Assembly (NCBI RefSeq): GCF_020184175.1
Contig: NC_065532.1
Coordinates: forward strand, 40,382,287 to 40,446,286
Source: Aphis gossypii
Taxonomy: Eukaryota > Arthropoda > Insecta > Hemiptera > Aphididae
Length of the DNA stretch: 64,000 nucleotides
Direction of reading: 5' to 3'
Part shown: positions 48,382 to 63,117 of the stretch, piece by piece
Position numbering within the stretch: the first letter of the stretch is position 1
Layout of the letters: every line of letters starts with the position of its first letter
Position numbers and translations under genes: made by a program
Notes under the pieces: model-generated
Seen by the model: only the letters and a program-made list of their open reading frames with translations
Told to the model about the DNA's origin: nothing
The model's database searches: none

Positions 48382-49336
48382 CTTACCTTTAATTATTAAT
48401 CTTCTTGATAATAGATATTGGGAAGTATACAAATATAAAATATATAAAATAACTGTTCGATCATATTTTTATCTATGTTAAAACACATAACATTATAGAC
48501 CGTATTAAAAGACTGCATACTATAGTACTAATATTTTGTAGGTAAGTAGTACATAACACGACGATAGGTCGCATATTGAGAGATATCCTCAACTTCTTAT
48601 GTCTATAATAATTTCATTATTTTAAATAGTATTGTACAGTATTAATTTTAGAAAACAAACATTAATCAATATTTTTGTTGTGTACGGATGATATTGACAC
48701 AAGGAGAGATGGTTGAAAATAATAATATACATATCAAATGCATAATTTATTTCATTTGCCCATTGATGACATACCCATATGACAATTTGGGGGGTAAATA
48801 CGCGTGTGGTGTAGTAGTATTTTTTATTTACTTATTATTTATTATTAATCTATACTTTGGATTCATAATGGGGCAAAAACAATTTTTTTTTAATTAAAAA
48901 CAACTTGCTTGGTTATTTTTGTTTAAATAAAAGTATAAAACAAATCTAATTATTTAAAAAAAAAAACTATTATTTAATGAAGAATTGTACGTATATTAAT
49001 GTATGTATCTTCATTTGTATCTTATTAATGAATCCATTTAATAACGAGGAAATTTCCAAAATAAGGGTTTACATCATTAAAGACATAACATTCGTTCAAC
49101 AAAATATCGAATCATTAAATAATTCCATAATACAATAAAAAAAAGGTAAAAAAGAATCTCTATATAATTTGATACAGACTGAAGTGAGGGCTTGTTGATA
49201 TAATATTTATTCGATATCCCGATGGGCTTATTTATATTATTCACCTTCAAATTCTTTATTTTTGCCAATTTCGTTTTTTCGATGAAAACAATAATGATAA
49301 AATGATTATTGAGTTTTAAAATAATTACACTATTAA

Positions 49337-49390
49337 ATACATTATAAATACATATACATTATAAATGTACATATACATTATAAATGTATT
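49337..49390. repeat. Three tandem copies of a 17-19-bp unit
   Basis: Units begin ATACATTATAAAT and alternate between the endings ACAT and GTACAT/GTAT. Confidence 0.7.
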
Positions 49391-51364
49391 TACTACCATT
49401 AAATGTATGTAGTCATTGTAAACTTTTATATTAATAATTGAATGTTATTTTGTTTCAAAATGAACTTTAAATTCTAATAAAAGTATATTAGATATTATCT
49501 AAATTTAGTTTTATTATAATTCGTCTAAATGTATTTATAGATACTAGGTAGAGACAAATTGTTTTTAATATGCGTTTCCTCGTTTATGAGTGATATTCTA
49601 CTCAATATTCTACATTTCTACACTTATAGCCTGCTAACTTTAGAAAATTATAAGTTACAATCACAGTATTGTTGGGTATTGTTATTCAGTTTTATAATCT
49701 ATATAAATTATAATAAATTATTCGAATAAATGTCATGAGATATGTTACTAAAGTACACTCTTCAATTTTTCAAATAAATTTATGTTCATGTTTAAAAAAA
49801 TATATTGTCTTTTGAATTTATAAAAAAAAAATGAATAATGGCCGATTTTTTCTAGTGCCTGAAATATTGTTCTAATAGCTGCCATTCATGCATTTTTTCT
49901 TTCCTCAATAAATAGTATTTAAAACGATGAGCAATAAAATTGTAGTTATTAGAATACCTGTTTTTCTGTTCAGATTTTAGTAATATTTTGTTATTTGAAC
50001 CAATTCGAGTATGTCTCATTTGAATCTAAAAAATTTACCGTTTAAATTATAAAAGTATAAAACTCCTTTTATATGCTAATAAATTTTGTATAAAATACGT
50101 TATCAATGAAATTATTATTATATTTTTATAATAATTAATTTTTATATATATTTTGTTTTATTTTATTTTTTTGGTTGGGACACAATGCATGCTACTAATA
50201 CTTTTAATAGATATCAAACAACTAGAAAATTTAAATAATATATAAGTGATAAATAGATTTCATGACGACTTGACGTAAAGAATTAAGATTGCTTCGTAAT
50301 AAAATTATTATTATTTTTAATAATACAATTTTCAATATATGTACAATGCAAATAACATTATAATAACCAAAGTAAAAATTAACTATTAAACTTTAAAACA
50401 AAATTAAAACATATAAATTAAATTTAGTTAGGCTGATATATTTCTGAAAAAAAAAAATGTTTCCTAAATATTTTAAATTACATTGCAAATGCATGTATTC
50501 ATTAAAACAAATTTAGTAATAAAAAATAGGATAAAATGTAATTTTTTCAAAAATGTTGTATTCTAATAACTTAAAACTTGATAAACGTTTTCAAACGTAA
50601 TAAAAATTCTCGATATAATGAATTTTTCTGTTTAAATAATCACTCATCATCGCATAATTTTATGGTTTTTATATTTATTGATTGACAATATTATTTTCTG
50701 TTATAAAAAACTATTTAGCAAAAGTATATTGGATAATATAAAAAAAAGTTTTTAATTGATTATTATTTTTTAAATATTTAATTAAAATAATATATTTATT
50801 TTATATTAAAATATCACTCATCACTAATTTGTTTTATTTCATAAAAAAAAGTTCATCATATTCATATTATAAAGATAATAGAAGTATTTAAAGAATTTAT
50901 AGCACAACATCATATAATAAAACACATCGAAATAAAGAATTTCAATTACTTAAATAATTATTATGTATTAAAAAAGGATGAATTACTTGATTTTAATAGT
51001 TTAAAAAAAATGTACAATGATTAAATATTAATTATTATTTAAAAAATATATTAAATAATATGAATTGTTGTATTATGTCTGTGTAGATTATATTTTAATA
51101 CGTTAATATAACATTTAAAACAATATAATAACTAATAATACAATATATAATATAGTTTAATAGAAAATTTTAATAAAACAGAATTTAAGACCATAGAGAA
51201 TAGAGAAACTGTACTCTGTAGCTCATAAGTTCATAACATTAATTAAAATCAAATAGTCACGAATAAAGTAAGTTAGAGCTTATTAAAAATATAGGGCCTT
51301 TTGTAAAAATATCTTTCATCAGGAATATCAATGGAACCTTATTTATATATTATGTGTTATGTGT

Positions 51365-51387
51365 TGTGTGTGTGTGTGTGTGTGTGT
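51365..51387. repeat. TG dinucleotide microsatellite
   Basis: About eleven uninterrupted TG units, useful only as a length polymorphism marker. Confidence 0.9.
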
Positions 51388-54179
51388 AATGTGTTTCTGA
51401 AGAAGAGTTATTAAAACCATTATAAATAGAAAATGAGTTAGTATTTTAAAACTTTTTAAGAGCATTACAAAGCTGAAAATTTAATAAATGAAATAAATAA
51501 ATATATATAATAATGAAATATAAATGTTGATAGTTAAGTATTTTAAAATTCTTAATAGCTTTGAAAAATGATATTGAATTAAAAATATTTTTTTTTTTTT
51601 GACCAAAAGTATAATAAATATTATTAGATATTGTAGATTTCAGTATTTTAATATTTTAGATTCTTAGCAGAGCAATGAATATTAGTTCAACAATGATTTA
51701 TGTATTTTTTACATATTTTTGTATTTTGTATTTGTCATCTTTTGATGTAATAGAAGATTGTAAATCTTAAACTTTGAGGGCTGTTTCTGGTATCAAATTT
51801 AATATTATTGGTATTATAAGGTAGAGAGAGGAGAATTAAAATTTATTCGAAATAAGTAAACAATATTAAAATTTAAAAATTAACTATATGATTAGTTACG
51901 CTACACTAGTTTTTGATGAAATTATTAATAAGTTTTGTCTAATTCAAAAATGATTTTAGTCGTAGATACTTGACATTTTCATAAAATATAAATGTTTTTA
52001 AGTTATTCAATAGTAATTTTAAATTGTTGATTTTTCTTTTTAATGTTTTATCTATAAATATTTTTGCTCAGTAAAATAGCTTGAAAATATAATACAATGT
52101 TCTTATCAAGTTTTGCTTCTAGTAATTTAAAAAAATTTAAAATATATAGGCAATAGGCATATTTTTAAAAAAGCATGTCTCAATAACTATATAATAATCT
52201 ATGTATGTAATGGTTTATGCGAGTTCATTTATCCTACCATATTACTATAAAAAATAAATAAATTAATAAAAAATCCTTAGAAATAGACAATACACCATAT
52301 TCCCTTTCAACCATATTTTTTTATATATAATGAGTTATCACTCGAATTCTACTCAATAGCAGAGCACCTTGTCAGGTTTCTTATATAATCTACTCGTTTA
52401 TTATCACTATTTTTACGTTTTTAGAAATAGTATTTTAATTTTTTTTTAATATTATAACTTCAAGGGCTATTGGCATCACGTTAAAAGTTTATTTAATAAT
52501 TATTTATACTGCACTTATATCTAATAGATGTACTTATATATATTAAAATATGTTTACTGGAAGTAACGACAATTTATTTTATTTTTATTTACTTATAGCA
52601 TAGATAGGTATGACATTTTTTTCTTATACATTAGAATTATTTTATAAAATCTTTGAACTCAAAAAATAATCATAAGTATGAGTTTAATATCAATTATATT
52701 TTGTAAGCATTAACATATATGTAGTTTATGTATAAGAAAACTACAAAAATTTGATCGTCACTGAAAATATTAACACAAGTAAAGATATATTAGATATTTA
52801 GATGTACTATATGTCTATATTATACTGTCTTAACCTTGTCTTATGTTATTTTTATTTAGCTATAAACAATATAATATAAAAAGTGTATAAAAACATAGTA
52901 AGTATATATATAAATTTATGTATTATCAATTTCATATTAAGTTTATTCAATTCTTGAAAGGAATAAAAATTTCATTCGTGTAATGGAACTTATTTGTATT
53001 GAAATTTCCAAGGTAAAAATTGTATCGTCTATTTATACAAGTAAATCATCACAAATGATCGTTTTTATTGGTAACTCTTTTTTCTAAATTAAAATTAAAC
53101 TGTTTAATGGGACTTAATAATAATTTAGTTTTATGAATCCAATGAACTTTCATTGCACAAAATGACAGTTAAAAAATATTTTTATTTACTTATTTGTAGG
53201 AGTATTAGGTATTGAAAAAATTTTGTTTCGAGTGTACTTGAACATGAATAATTAAAATATGTTGTTCAACTTTTTTGTTAAGTAAATTACTAAACTATTA
53301 CCTTTATAGTTAACATAGGTTCGAATGGCCTACAGTAATAGAACAAGCTTGTGCGATGTATCCACCTTATAAGTACCATTTATATTTTAAAGTTTAAACC
53401 ATATTTTCAGGAACAGTTTTTGTGAATAAATAACTATTGCAGCAGTCGAAAAAGCTCACACTCGTCATTGTCACAGCATGTCAATGTCACTCGTCGTCGT
53501 TATTTTTGTTTTGATAACTTAAATATTCCCTTTTTTATGATATCAAAAGAAATTTGGATTTTGTTTAACAAAACCTTTACGGTTTACTTGGTATTAGTGA
53601 CAGTTCAATTAAACGCTAATTTAAAGTCGCGATTCGGTTCGAGTGATGTTTAAAAAAATGCATAGAGACTCAGAAGCAATTCGTGTACACCGATCATTGT
53701 TGTGAAAACAAGACATTACATTAAATTTTATAGGCATAAACTGCACGTTAAAAAAAAATAGTTTGCTGTAGCCGATAAAACGTGTAAACACTGTAAACAA
53801 ATAATGCAGTATTTTTTACTTTAACGGGACGTTAAGAATCTTTTTATTAAGTGACTTAAGTGATTTTGACTGTAAATACTATATTATTATGTATAGAGCA
53901 GTTTTTGTTTTTGTTTATATATTATAAGAAATAGCATCATAACACAAAGCACTCGCAATTTCCTTTAAATTTAATATATAATATGTTATCCCGTACGTTT
54001 ACACTACAATGTATTAATTTTTAGCTACACTAAAAGTCAAGACACATTATTAATATTAGTATATGTTATAATATTAAATTAGTTTTAATTTTAAATGTCG
54101 CGTAAAATACATAGGTATATATACTCAGACGCTAATGAAATGCCTCCACTGCAAATTACTTATTAACATAATAATTATG

Positions 54180-54790
54180 ACTAGACTATAGTGACTTCAT
54201 ATACGACAATCGTTTTTCTCATGATGTCGCGACATCAAATATTTATCATATTGTTATTATTATAATACAATATAGGTAGGCACTTTTCGTGTTTTCGACG
54301 TATCATTCGTATGCGTACACTTACGTCGGGGTAATGACGTCTCGCTGATTCGCGCATAATATAATGGAATGTCGTTTACAATAATATATAATAATGAGCT
54401 TGTTAAGTAGAACGCGTGTATATTATTCTTACAAAGACGTATACTGTAATTGTTCAATCCGCCGGCGACCGTTCACATAATATACGCACCTAAATACAGT
54501 CTATAATATTCCTCGCGCCTTTGATGAATATTCGAGCTTTTGTTTTAACTCGTCGATGACCCGCTGGACACGGATTTCACCCCATCCCTTGTCTAAAGTT
54601 TCCGATTTCCGTTATCAGACCGAATGCATATTGCGTGCAGTAGAGATATCGAATTACCACCGAGTATTATGAACCGCGAAGTTCGTATATAATATAAAGT
54701 GAACGGCAACAAGATTTTAAACGTATATAATGTCGCTGTCTTTAAAGCCATAGTATATATATATATGGCCAACTCGCGGCTGTCGAGTAC
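54180..54790. other. GC-richer island of unknown nature
   Basis: CpG-containing sequence (gtcgcgacatc, cgtatgcgtacacttacgtcgg, tccgccggcgaccg) stands out from its surroundings. Short open readings on both strands show no recognisable motif. It could be promoter or enhancer sequence, an untranslated exon, or old retroelement sequence continuous with the LINE fossil to its right. Confidence 0.3.
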
Positions 54791-54795
54791 ACACC

Positions 54796-55065
54796 GTGAT
54801 ATGGGACCCCTATACTATATATACGTATATATACTGCAGTATAGGTATGTTTATTACTTACGTCTTACGCGGGGCAGCTCTTGATCTTTCGCGGCAATTG
54901 GAGCGCGTCCAACGTCACTTCTTTGGATTTGTGGAATTCAGATTATACTTGCGTATATGTATTGCTGGGATAGGGTTTGCCCATATCACTACGCGCTGGA
55001 GGTATTCGAGTAACTATATTATATCGATCAGCTCTTTACATAATACATTTCCGGCACCGAAATAA
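54796..55065 (+). pseudogene. Probable LINE reverse-transcriptase C-terminal fossil
   Basis: The plus frame reads IWDPYT near 54800 and, after a low-complexity tata stretch, RQLERVQRHFFGFVEFRLYL near 54890-54950. The WxPYt... then LExVQRrFLrfxxfrL order is that of the thumb region following the reverse-transcriptase core in non-LTR elements. The intervening and following sequence is scrambled. It lies within a generally GC-richer island, 54180-55310. Confidence 0.45.
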
Positions 55066-55099
55066 AGTCAAGGACGCGTGGTCATAATATGCAGTTCTT

Positions 55100-57900
55100 A
55101 TATGTATATACTATATATTATTTGCATAGACTATATTTACGTAGATTCGTAGATAGATGTCTATCTCGAAGTGGAATATAGTATACTTATAGTGAGTGCG
55201 AATTTTTAATACGACCGTTGAAGTCTGTATTTTGACATTTAGAGTTTCTGCTCGATACACATATCATTATCAGAGGATACGTATTGAGCGACGATCTCGG
55301 GTCGGAGATGGGCGGAAGGAGGGATCTCATTAATTTAAATACATATTTTGATTTGTATATTTTTCAAATCCATTGATTAAGTCAATAAATAAAAGTATCA
55401 GCATAGTTTGTAAAAACATTTATATACATGAAAAATGTCTAGGGTCCTAGTACAAAAAAAAATAGATTATTGGAATAAGTCGTTACTTGTTATACGGATG
55501 CGTGGAATTGTGGGGTACTTACAAGTAAAACTCCCAATCGCACATAGTTGGGTGTCGAGCACGCAGAGTGATTCACCAAGCATGTTTACCCCTATTTTTC
55601 ATTTAATAATGAATTTATTCAAATTTTGATTTTTGGGATTTATAAAATATACACTTATAAACATCGTACCTATTTTCAAATTCTTGAGATTTTTTTTGTC
55701 CTAAGTAAGAAAATGTCCTCTGGCTAAATAAACTTTAAACTTGGATTTATTGTATATTATACTTGGTCCATTTTTATAAATTATTAATTTCAATAAATTA
55801 ATATTAATTATTGAAATATGAAATACAAAACTAGAAAAACATTTCAAGAATTTGAAAATATGGGCTTAAAGTATATCTAAAAACTAGATTAAAAGAAAAA
55901 TTAAATTTCAAATAACATTATTGAAGATAAAAAGAAGTGAGAATGCTTGATTAATCACTATTATTTGTACATATACTTTAGTTTAATTTTTCTTTTTATC
56001 AACTGTAAAATACATAAATAATTTAACTATTTAAACCACTGTTGATTCTTACTCCTTAACTTCTTATTAGTTATTGTAAACATCAAAACATCGATTATAG
56101 CCACGACACAGCTTGATGGTTCCCATACTTTTCATGGTATAACTACCACCTAAAATCCATTCTGACGTAACTATCCCTCTCATATCAACAATCCATTTTC
56201 TTTATCAAAAATTATAATTTATACTAACAAATAAAAATATTTAATTTTAAAATATTCATATCAAAAATATGTTTACAGTAATTTCATACTAAATATACTA
56301 AATAGTAAATAGTAACATTTAGTAAACTAACTAACTAAGTAATTAACACCAAGTATAATTTATTAAACTTAAAAATAAAAGTTGTAAGATAGTTAATTTA
56401 TTAATTTAATTGTACTTATTTTCTATTTTTCTCGATCATTGAACATTTATTTTATATCCACTGTATCAAGGTAGTTAACTTGAGAATTGAGATGTAGTGA
56501 GTTTGACAATTATGATTTCATAAAAAATATGTTTCGAATTTTAGGCAACGCATCAACAAAAGGTCAATCGTAAACCACGCTTTGAAATATTTCTGCTTTA
56601 ATATATAATATTATTCGATTTGTCACTGCAGTCTAAAATGTTTGTAAGTGGATGTGGATCCATGTATCATGTTTATTTGTCGCAGATATTTTATATGTTA
56701 TTCTATATACCTAGGTGCAACATACCTATAATTATTTATTAATTTGATCGTACTTCACAATGTCACTAAATAGATACTTCAGTACTTGTACTGTATCAAA
56801 ATGACAAAATATAATATATAATATGCTAGTGCAGTTTATATATTTTTGGGTTTTTATTTTGTATTCTAATACGCCGTATAGTATTTTTTCCTATCTTTTT
56901 TTAAACGTCCTTTTGGTCTACGCACACTACGTAGAACCCCCGCCAAGAAAACGTTACAACCGATTAATTACGTCAGTCGTCCGAGCACCCTGCCTGCGTT
57001 AAATCTAATTATTTAATGCTCGGAACCTTTCAAGATCATCTCTAATTTGAACCCAGAAATAACATCACAATTTGTCTGCTATTGTTCCAGATGAACGTTT
57101 TTGTTGATCGCACAAACGAAAACAATATTGTGTTAAATAAACAAGCGTAAAAAGAAAATTATAGAATATTATTATTATTATTATTATTTTTAATAGGCTA
57201 TTCACGTATAGATACTGAATTTTAAACTGAATATATACTCTTATTGTTGTAAGTTGTAAATTAACAATAGTAAGTAGAAAAAACTGTAAGATATTTACAA
57301 AAAAGTTACGAAACGTATTAAAAATTACTAATTAGAACCGTTATATCGAAGTGTGAAATATACATAGCTATGATATTAATGATAAAATTATTTTCGAATG
57401 TACCAACAAACGGAAAATGTTGATCACTAGTATACAAGTAATATAAGTTATATTTTGTACGTGATTTTGATCATCCATAATAATAATTTCAATGAGTATT
57501 GGGAATTCCGAATTTTTAATTTAAAAATAATTTGAATCACATTATTATTACTCCTCAAAAAACAATGAATATTTATTTATTTACTTTGAGTATTTGACAC
57601 TAATTCATATAAACTATAAGCATGTATATATAGTAGGTGTAGTGTATTCAACCTATAATATATAGTTTATAATACGTATTGAGCAATTCATATACGACCC
57701 CGAATTGTGATATGCGGTTATGAATTTTAATTATTATTTTTATTCCGTATTTTAAGAGACGTATAATATACATAATTCATTATTGGTAGCGTAAATCGTA
57801 AATCTATTGAATTTAGGAAAACCAAAAGAAAAAAAGTTGTTTTTATGACGTGCGTACGTTACAGTGTGTACACTGCATGACGCATATTACTGCCTCCAAC
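55100..57900. other. Intergenic stretch
   Basis: No gene supported. A GC-richer patch at 56920-57010 (cacactacgtagaacccccgcc) may be regulatory or repeat-derived; I cannot assign it. Confidence 0.4.
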
Positions 57901-57936
57901 CGAGTTTACATCGAAAAAGACTTTTCACCCATTAGC

Positions 57937-58020
57937 TATAAATATCCCCTGCCGATTTGATTAAAACGTCTCTCACTAACATCATCATAGAGTAATGAAA
58001 TGTTCATTCATTGTTATTTA
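57937..58020 (+). promoter_or_regulatory. TATA promoter and short first coding exon of a candidate secreted-protein gene
   Basis: TATAAATA at 57937-57944 is followed about 30-38 bases later by CGTCTCTCACTAAC, a plausible start region. An ATG at 57995 in the context AGTAATGAAA opens MKCSFIVI, and a good donor GTAAGA follows at 58021, leaving phase 2. A TATA box with a tiny first exon holding the start of a signal peptide is a common design for insect secreted, cuticular or peptide genes. I cannot say which family it is. Confidence 0.4.
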
Positions 58021-59303
58021 GTAAGAAAACAATTTTTCCAACTTGACCGTATGTGATATACGAGTTATACCATAACCTAGTACTACAACTCAGTATAATA
58101 TTATACATTAGATTAGGTACATAGGCCATAGTCATATGAGCATGCATATATTAAAATTAAATCATAATCAATTTTATAGAACTTTTCAAAGTATACTAAA
58201 TTATTCAAGGGACTGTAAAATTACTTAAAAACTTGACATGTTAAAATAAAAAATATAGGTTGGTAATATTATAATGACTAACGCTACAAGTTTCATGAAA
58301 ATTATGAAGTATTAATGTATAATTACAATATATGTTACTTAGTTGGTATACTTAAGAAAGTTTTCACATTGAAAAAAAAATATTTATAATTTTTACTTTT
58401 ACGTTTTCCGAAAATATTCTGTATACACATTTTTTGATCTGAAACTGTACAAGTGTAAATTTCCGTGAAAAAAAAACTGAAAGTCTCTTGAATTAAGATA
58501 TATCAATGCTAACTTAAAAACCAATTTACAATATTTAATACTGTTACAAGTCATTAAATTATTATAAAAAATTAGATATCATTTTAGATTACAAACAGAT
58601 GAAATTTTGGATTTCAAACCGAACACATTTCAGCATATGTTTTAAAAATTGAGCCAACAATTAAAGGTTATACTTATATATTATAATGACAACAAAAATA
58701 ATATTTTCAAATTATTTTATTATATATTTTTAACTATATTATTTGAGTCGTTCTATGTGAATATATCAATTTCTTTTTATTATTATGTATATTGATAGTT
58801 TAAATTAAAAAAAAAATAAATTAGAAAAAGTGTGTTAGCTTAAACTGGACTACTCACTAGTTAAGACTATGTTTTAATGGAATAACAAAAAATAAAATAA
58901 TCTTATTAATACACAGCAATGCTATGCGAATAATTCAAATAATTTTCTTGATCGTGTTATCATCTTTATAATTATGCACGTATCAATATAAAAACAATTT
59001 GATACACATTTATTAATAATTAAATAAAAATTTAAATTTTCATATATAAATGATCGCTTGAGCGACCATTATATAAAATATTTTTAATAATAAATTAAAA
59101 AATGATGATGTCCTACATTAGCTAACTTTCTTGATTAATGATTTTTAATGATATGTAAGTAGGTTATCAATCTCAAAAGTTACGTATACCACAGATTTTT
59201 GAATTTATGCCAGCCATCAACATCCACTCAAACGTCCCTCGCATCTTTTGTCTACTCATTTTTATCTTACACTGTTCAACATATTTCAGTACTAGTTCAC
59301 CAG

Positions 59304-59379
59304 TTATGCACTCTTATTATTTGCAACTAAAACAGCAGAATCTTCTGCTGATCTCGAAGAGTTGTTACTCCAGCAGTGA
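59304..59379 (+). CDS. Possible second exon of the candidate secreted-protein gene
   Basis: Splicing the exon ending at 58020 to an acceptor CACCAG at 59303 keeps the frame (2 plus 1 base). It gives MKCSFIVIYYALLLFATKTA, a convincing signal sequence, then ESSADLEELLLQQ and a TGA at 59377-59379. The stronger upstream acceptor TTTCAG (59289) instead gives a reading of about 63 residues ending LLLSCC without a good signal peptide. Downstream, 59455-59643 is GC-richer and ends in a donor (CTACG/GTTAGT), and one frame there has ICDEFGCSPEHCNNIYG. In-frame stops separate the parts, so the gene may be broken, misread, or not a gene. Confidence 0.25.
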
Positions 59380-59454
59380 TAGGAACTACCTTATATACTT
59401 AAACGAATGCTACGATGACCGTGTTACAATTTTATTACTCAGCTGCTGTTGAAT

Positions 59455-59643
59455 TAACTTGAACCGTCTTCGGTGGCTTTGAGCTTCAAGCCGTTGCAGT
59501 ATTTCCGGTTGTCCCTTCCTGAACTATGTCGACCTCCAACATCTCAAATCGTGTTGACGAGGACTTCAGCTGTCCCTGAGCGTTTCCTAAACGAATTTGT
59601 GACGAATTTGGCTGTAGCCCGGAGCACTGTAACAATATCTACG
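59455..59643 (+). other. GC-richer block with conflicting coding readings
   Basis: One plus frame is open throughout (FLNEFVTNLAVARSTVTIST at its end). A second plus frame holds four cysteines (RICDEFGCSPEHC) but two stops. A minus frame is also nearly open (RFEMLEVDIVQEGTTGNTAT). It may be a decayed exon or transposon fragment; the sequence alone does not decide. Confidence 0.3.
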
Positions 59644-59799
59644 GTTAGTATTATATCCGCAGGAGACTTAAACTATTTGTTCATACAATATGGGTCAAAT
59701 CATTATTGTTGCTCTTTTATCAAGGAATATCAAGCGAACTCAAGCGATCAAGCCCCTTAAAATTTTTAACGCTATACCTATTATCGTCTATGGATAAAA

Positions 59800-62700
59800 G
59801 TTTATATTATCAAAAGGTACCAACATAACTGAATATCTCTATAATAGTCATTAATGAGGTTAAAATATTTTCATCCTAATCACAATTTTGCATTGATACA
59901 GCTTTACAAGTACCTACAAAAAGCGCCGATATCAAATCGACAACATATTATATAGTATATTACATTATATTATGCTCTAACAGTTTGTTATAATTAATTG
60001 GACAGCTAGTGACCCTAGTTTATGATATTGTATATAATGCAAATATTTTAATATAGTTTTTATTTTTAATGTAATTTAATATAGGTACTTATACATCACA
60101 CATTATCACGTAGGTATTATATAACGAAATATAGGTACCATGGTTAAAGGCGGGCCATTTTCGTAGGTATATTACATTAAAACAAAAAAAAAACTACATT
60201 AAAACAGTCATACTACGTCTTAAACTAGGGTTTTAACTTTTCAACTAATTAATACACTGCAGTGTGTCTGCATAATAATATTAATAAAATTTAAAAATTC
60301 AGCATTTGTGCTAAGGCAATTGTTTATAATACTTATTTACATAGTTTGAACGAACGAAACATGCAATGCCCTCTTACAGTATACAATTCAACTAAATTTT
60401 CAATAAGTTCTTTGACGATTGATAATACTCAAAGATTACGTGATGTAGTTCTTTTTTAATAAATATGGTTATTACTTATTATTGTCGAATACGTCTCTGT
60501 GATATAGATACTTGAAACTTACCTATCATTATATTTGTGTTAATGCATCTAGGTACTATTAATAGTATAATAAACATTTAGTTTTTAAGAATATTAATTT
60601 TCTGATTTAGTGATTGTTTTTTTTTAATTTAACAAATACCTATACATACATAACCAAGCTTAGGTTAGGTTAGGTATATAGGCTACCTACTATTACATTT
60701 TAAAACAATATGAACGTTTAAATTTAATATACCTTACACTTGTTTGGTTACAATAAACATAAATTAATATAGGTACAATTTTAATATATTAACAAGTCTA
60801 CATATATATTAATAATTTAATTTTCAAAAATCTACAACACTTGTCATGCACTTTAGTAGTTAAATATTTATAGTCTTAAAACACAAATGGACTACCTATA
60901 ATACATATATTCCGATACTCGTAGGTATAGTATTTATAAACTATTTTTTCAATAAACTCAAAAGCTTTAATACCGCGTTAGTGTTTTTATTGTAAAGAGT
61001 ATTAGGTTAGAGATATTTTTTTACTATATAGAATTTTATAAATACTCTCACACTGCTTTTTTTGTATATTTAATTTCAGGATCCTCCACTTCGTATTCTT
61101 ATATGTAAATTTAACAAAAAATCCTTTGGCAGCTGAATGCATTAATATTTTATTTATACCTTTACATATTCCTAATTCCTACAGACAATATGGCAGTATA
61201 GGTACCCACTTAAATTTATGTTACGAATATTTACTTGTACAGTTGTACTGCAGGATGTAGGTAACAGAAATAAATAATAAGTGTAATTAATTAATTTATA
61301 ATAACTTTCGTATTTACTCATCAATATTAAATATATAATTAACAATAATAATCGTATAATATCTGCGATTAAACCTTTTAATTAAAAAAAAACTTTAAGA
61401 ATAATACAGTAATAATCTATTAAATAAAATAGTTAACTAAACGATATAATTAACTAGGTTAGGTTACCTACATCCGTTAATTTTTTAGTTATACTTATTA
61501 TGATCGAATTAACACCAGGTTAGGTTATAATAGATAATAATAGATTATTCTTAATTTCAAAAATTAAGTAGTGAATAATCGTGATTCGTATTTTGTGGAA
61601 TAAAATTATTTAAACTTTAGTTACGCATTTACGCTGTATTGCATGTTTGAGACTTTCGATTATAGGTACATATACGAGTACTTTATGTATGTATTACATA
61701 GATATATTTGTATTTTCAGCACATCGAGTGTTTACTATTACAACGAAATATTTAAAAACGCATTATTTTTAATAAAATTATGTATTTTAAATCATTGAAT
61801 ATAATGTTAAGCTAGTTTTTAAGTAATAACTAAATGCAGTCAAATAAAACTGCACCATTATTTATATATTTATTTATGATTATTCTCATTTTCTCAATTA
61901 AAATTTTTCATTAATTACGACACATAATAATATCATATAATATAATAATATTGTAAATTGACATTTTAAACATAATCTGTTAGTGTTTTAGATTCTAAAA
62001 TAAAACATTGACAATTTTATATTTTTAGTATACCACAGAGTTAGGTTAAGTTTTATATTTTAAGTGTAATATACTTCTTATTGGTATTAAAACAGAATGT
62101 GTATCGCTAAGACACATTTATTTTTTAGAAGATGAAATCAGGTACTAATATTTTTATTGCAGTTAAAAAATATTAACCATAATATTAAAAATGTTATTTA
62201 AATAAAAAGGTATTTATGTTCCACACAGAAGAACTTAATTTCACTATATGAAGTCAAGGAGTAAAAGATATTTGATACTTAATATGAATTCAGTGATCAG
62301 TAAATAAGAATTTTGTGAGTATATACAATACACTATATAGTGTGATTAAGCCAATCATGTTCATTCTTCTTTAATCATATAAGAATATATTTATTTAAAC
62401 TGTTTAAACTAAGTTTTTAATAGTTTGTTTTTAGTTTTTTCATACCAACTTAAAAATTCTTGAATTATTTTGTTTTAATTTTAAGGAGTGTAGTAGCGCA
62501 TATCTTTTTAAAATGAGAATCACAGATTTTTTTTATTATAAAAAATTGTTAAGTGCATGATTTTTTTTAAGTTGAAGGCATTTAAATTGAAATTCAAACA
62601 AAGAGAGGAATTATTAACCTTTAATTACCAACCAACAATAATAAAAGTCCCTATTTCCTTAATAATGATTTTTCATAAAATTTTAAATATGTATAATATT

Positions 62701-63110
62701 AAGTACCTATAGTACTTATTATATAATTATACTCATTATTACTCGGACAATTTTTAAATAGAGAGCGAGATTACTTACTAATTTTCATGATTTTCCTTAA
62801 TATTATTATCTGAATAAATTGTATTAATTTTAAGGATTGTTTTCTTGGATATCTAAATAGATAATTTAATTTAAATATTTGTATTATCAAAAAAAGGTTG
62901 CCAAAACGTTTATTTAATTTTGTAAAAATATAACTTTTCGCCCCAAAATGGGTTATGAGATAAATAGTTACATACCCTAAGTAACTACCAATATGATTTA
63001 TAGGTACTTTAATTTTTAATATATATTTTTAAATAATTATGAATATAACTACTATAAAGTATAATCAAATTGAAAAAATCAAGGATGTGGATTAACAAAT
63101 GTAAAATATG
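59800..63110. other. AT-rich intergenic or intronic stretch
   Basis: No supported exons. Recurrent ttaggttaggt words (60660, 61450, 61515, 62040) are typical of the background here. If the candidate gene at 57.9 kb is real, this could be intron. Confidence 0.4.
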
Positions 63111-63117
63111 ATTAGGT

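Larger units (their letters stand above)
48400..53400. other. AT-rich gene-poor stretch
   Basis: No supported genes; the open readings found are low-complexity and AT-driven. It contains the tandem repeat at 49337-49390 and the TG microsatellite at 51365-51387. Confidence 0.5.

Noticed and set aside
49337..49390. CRISPR-like array
   Set aside because: Only three short A/T-rich tandem units without spacers; a simple tandem repeat in a eukaryotic genome.
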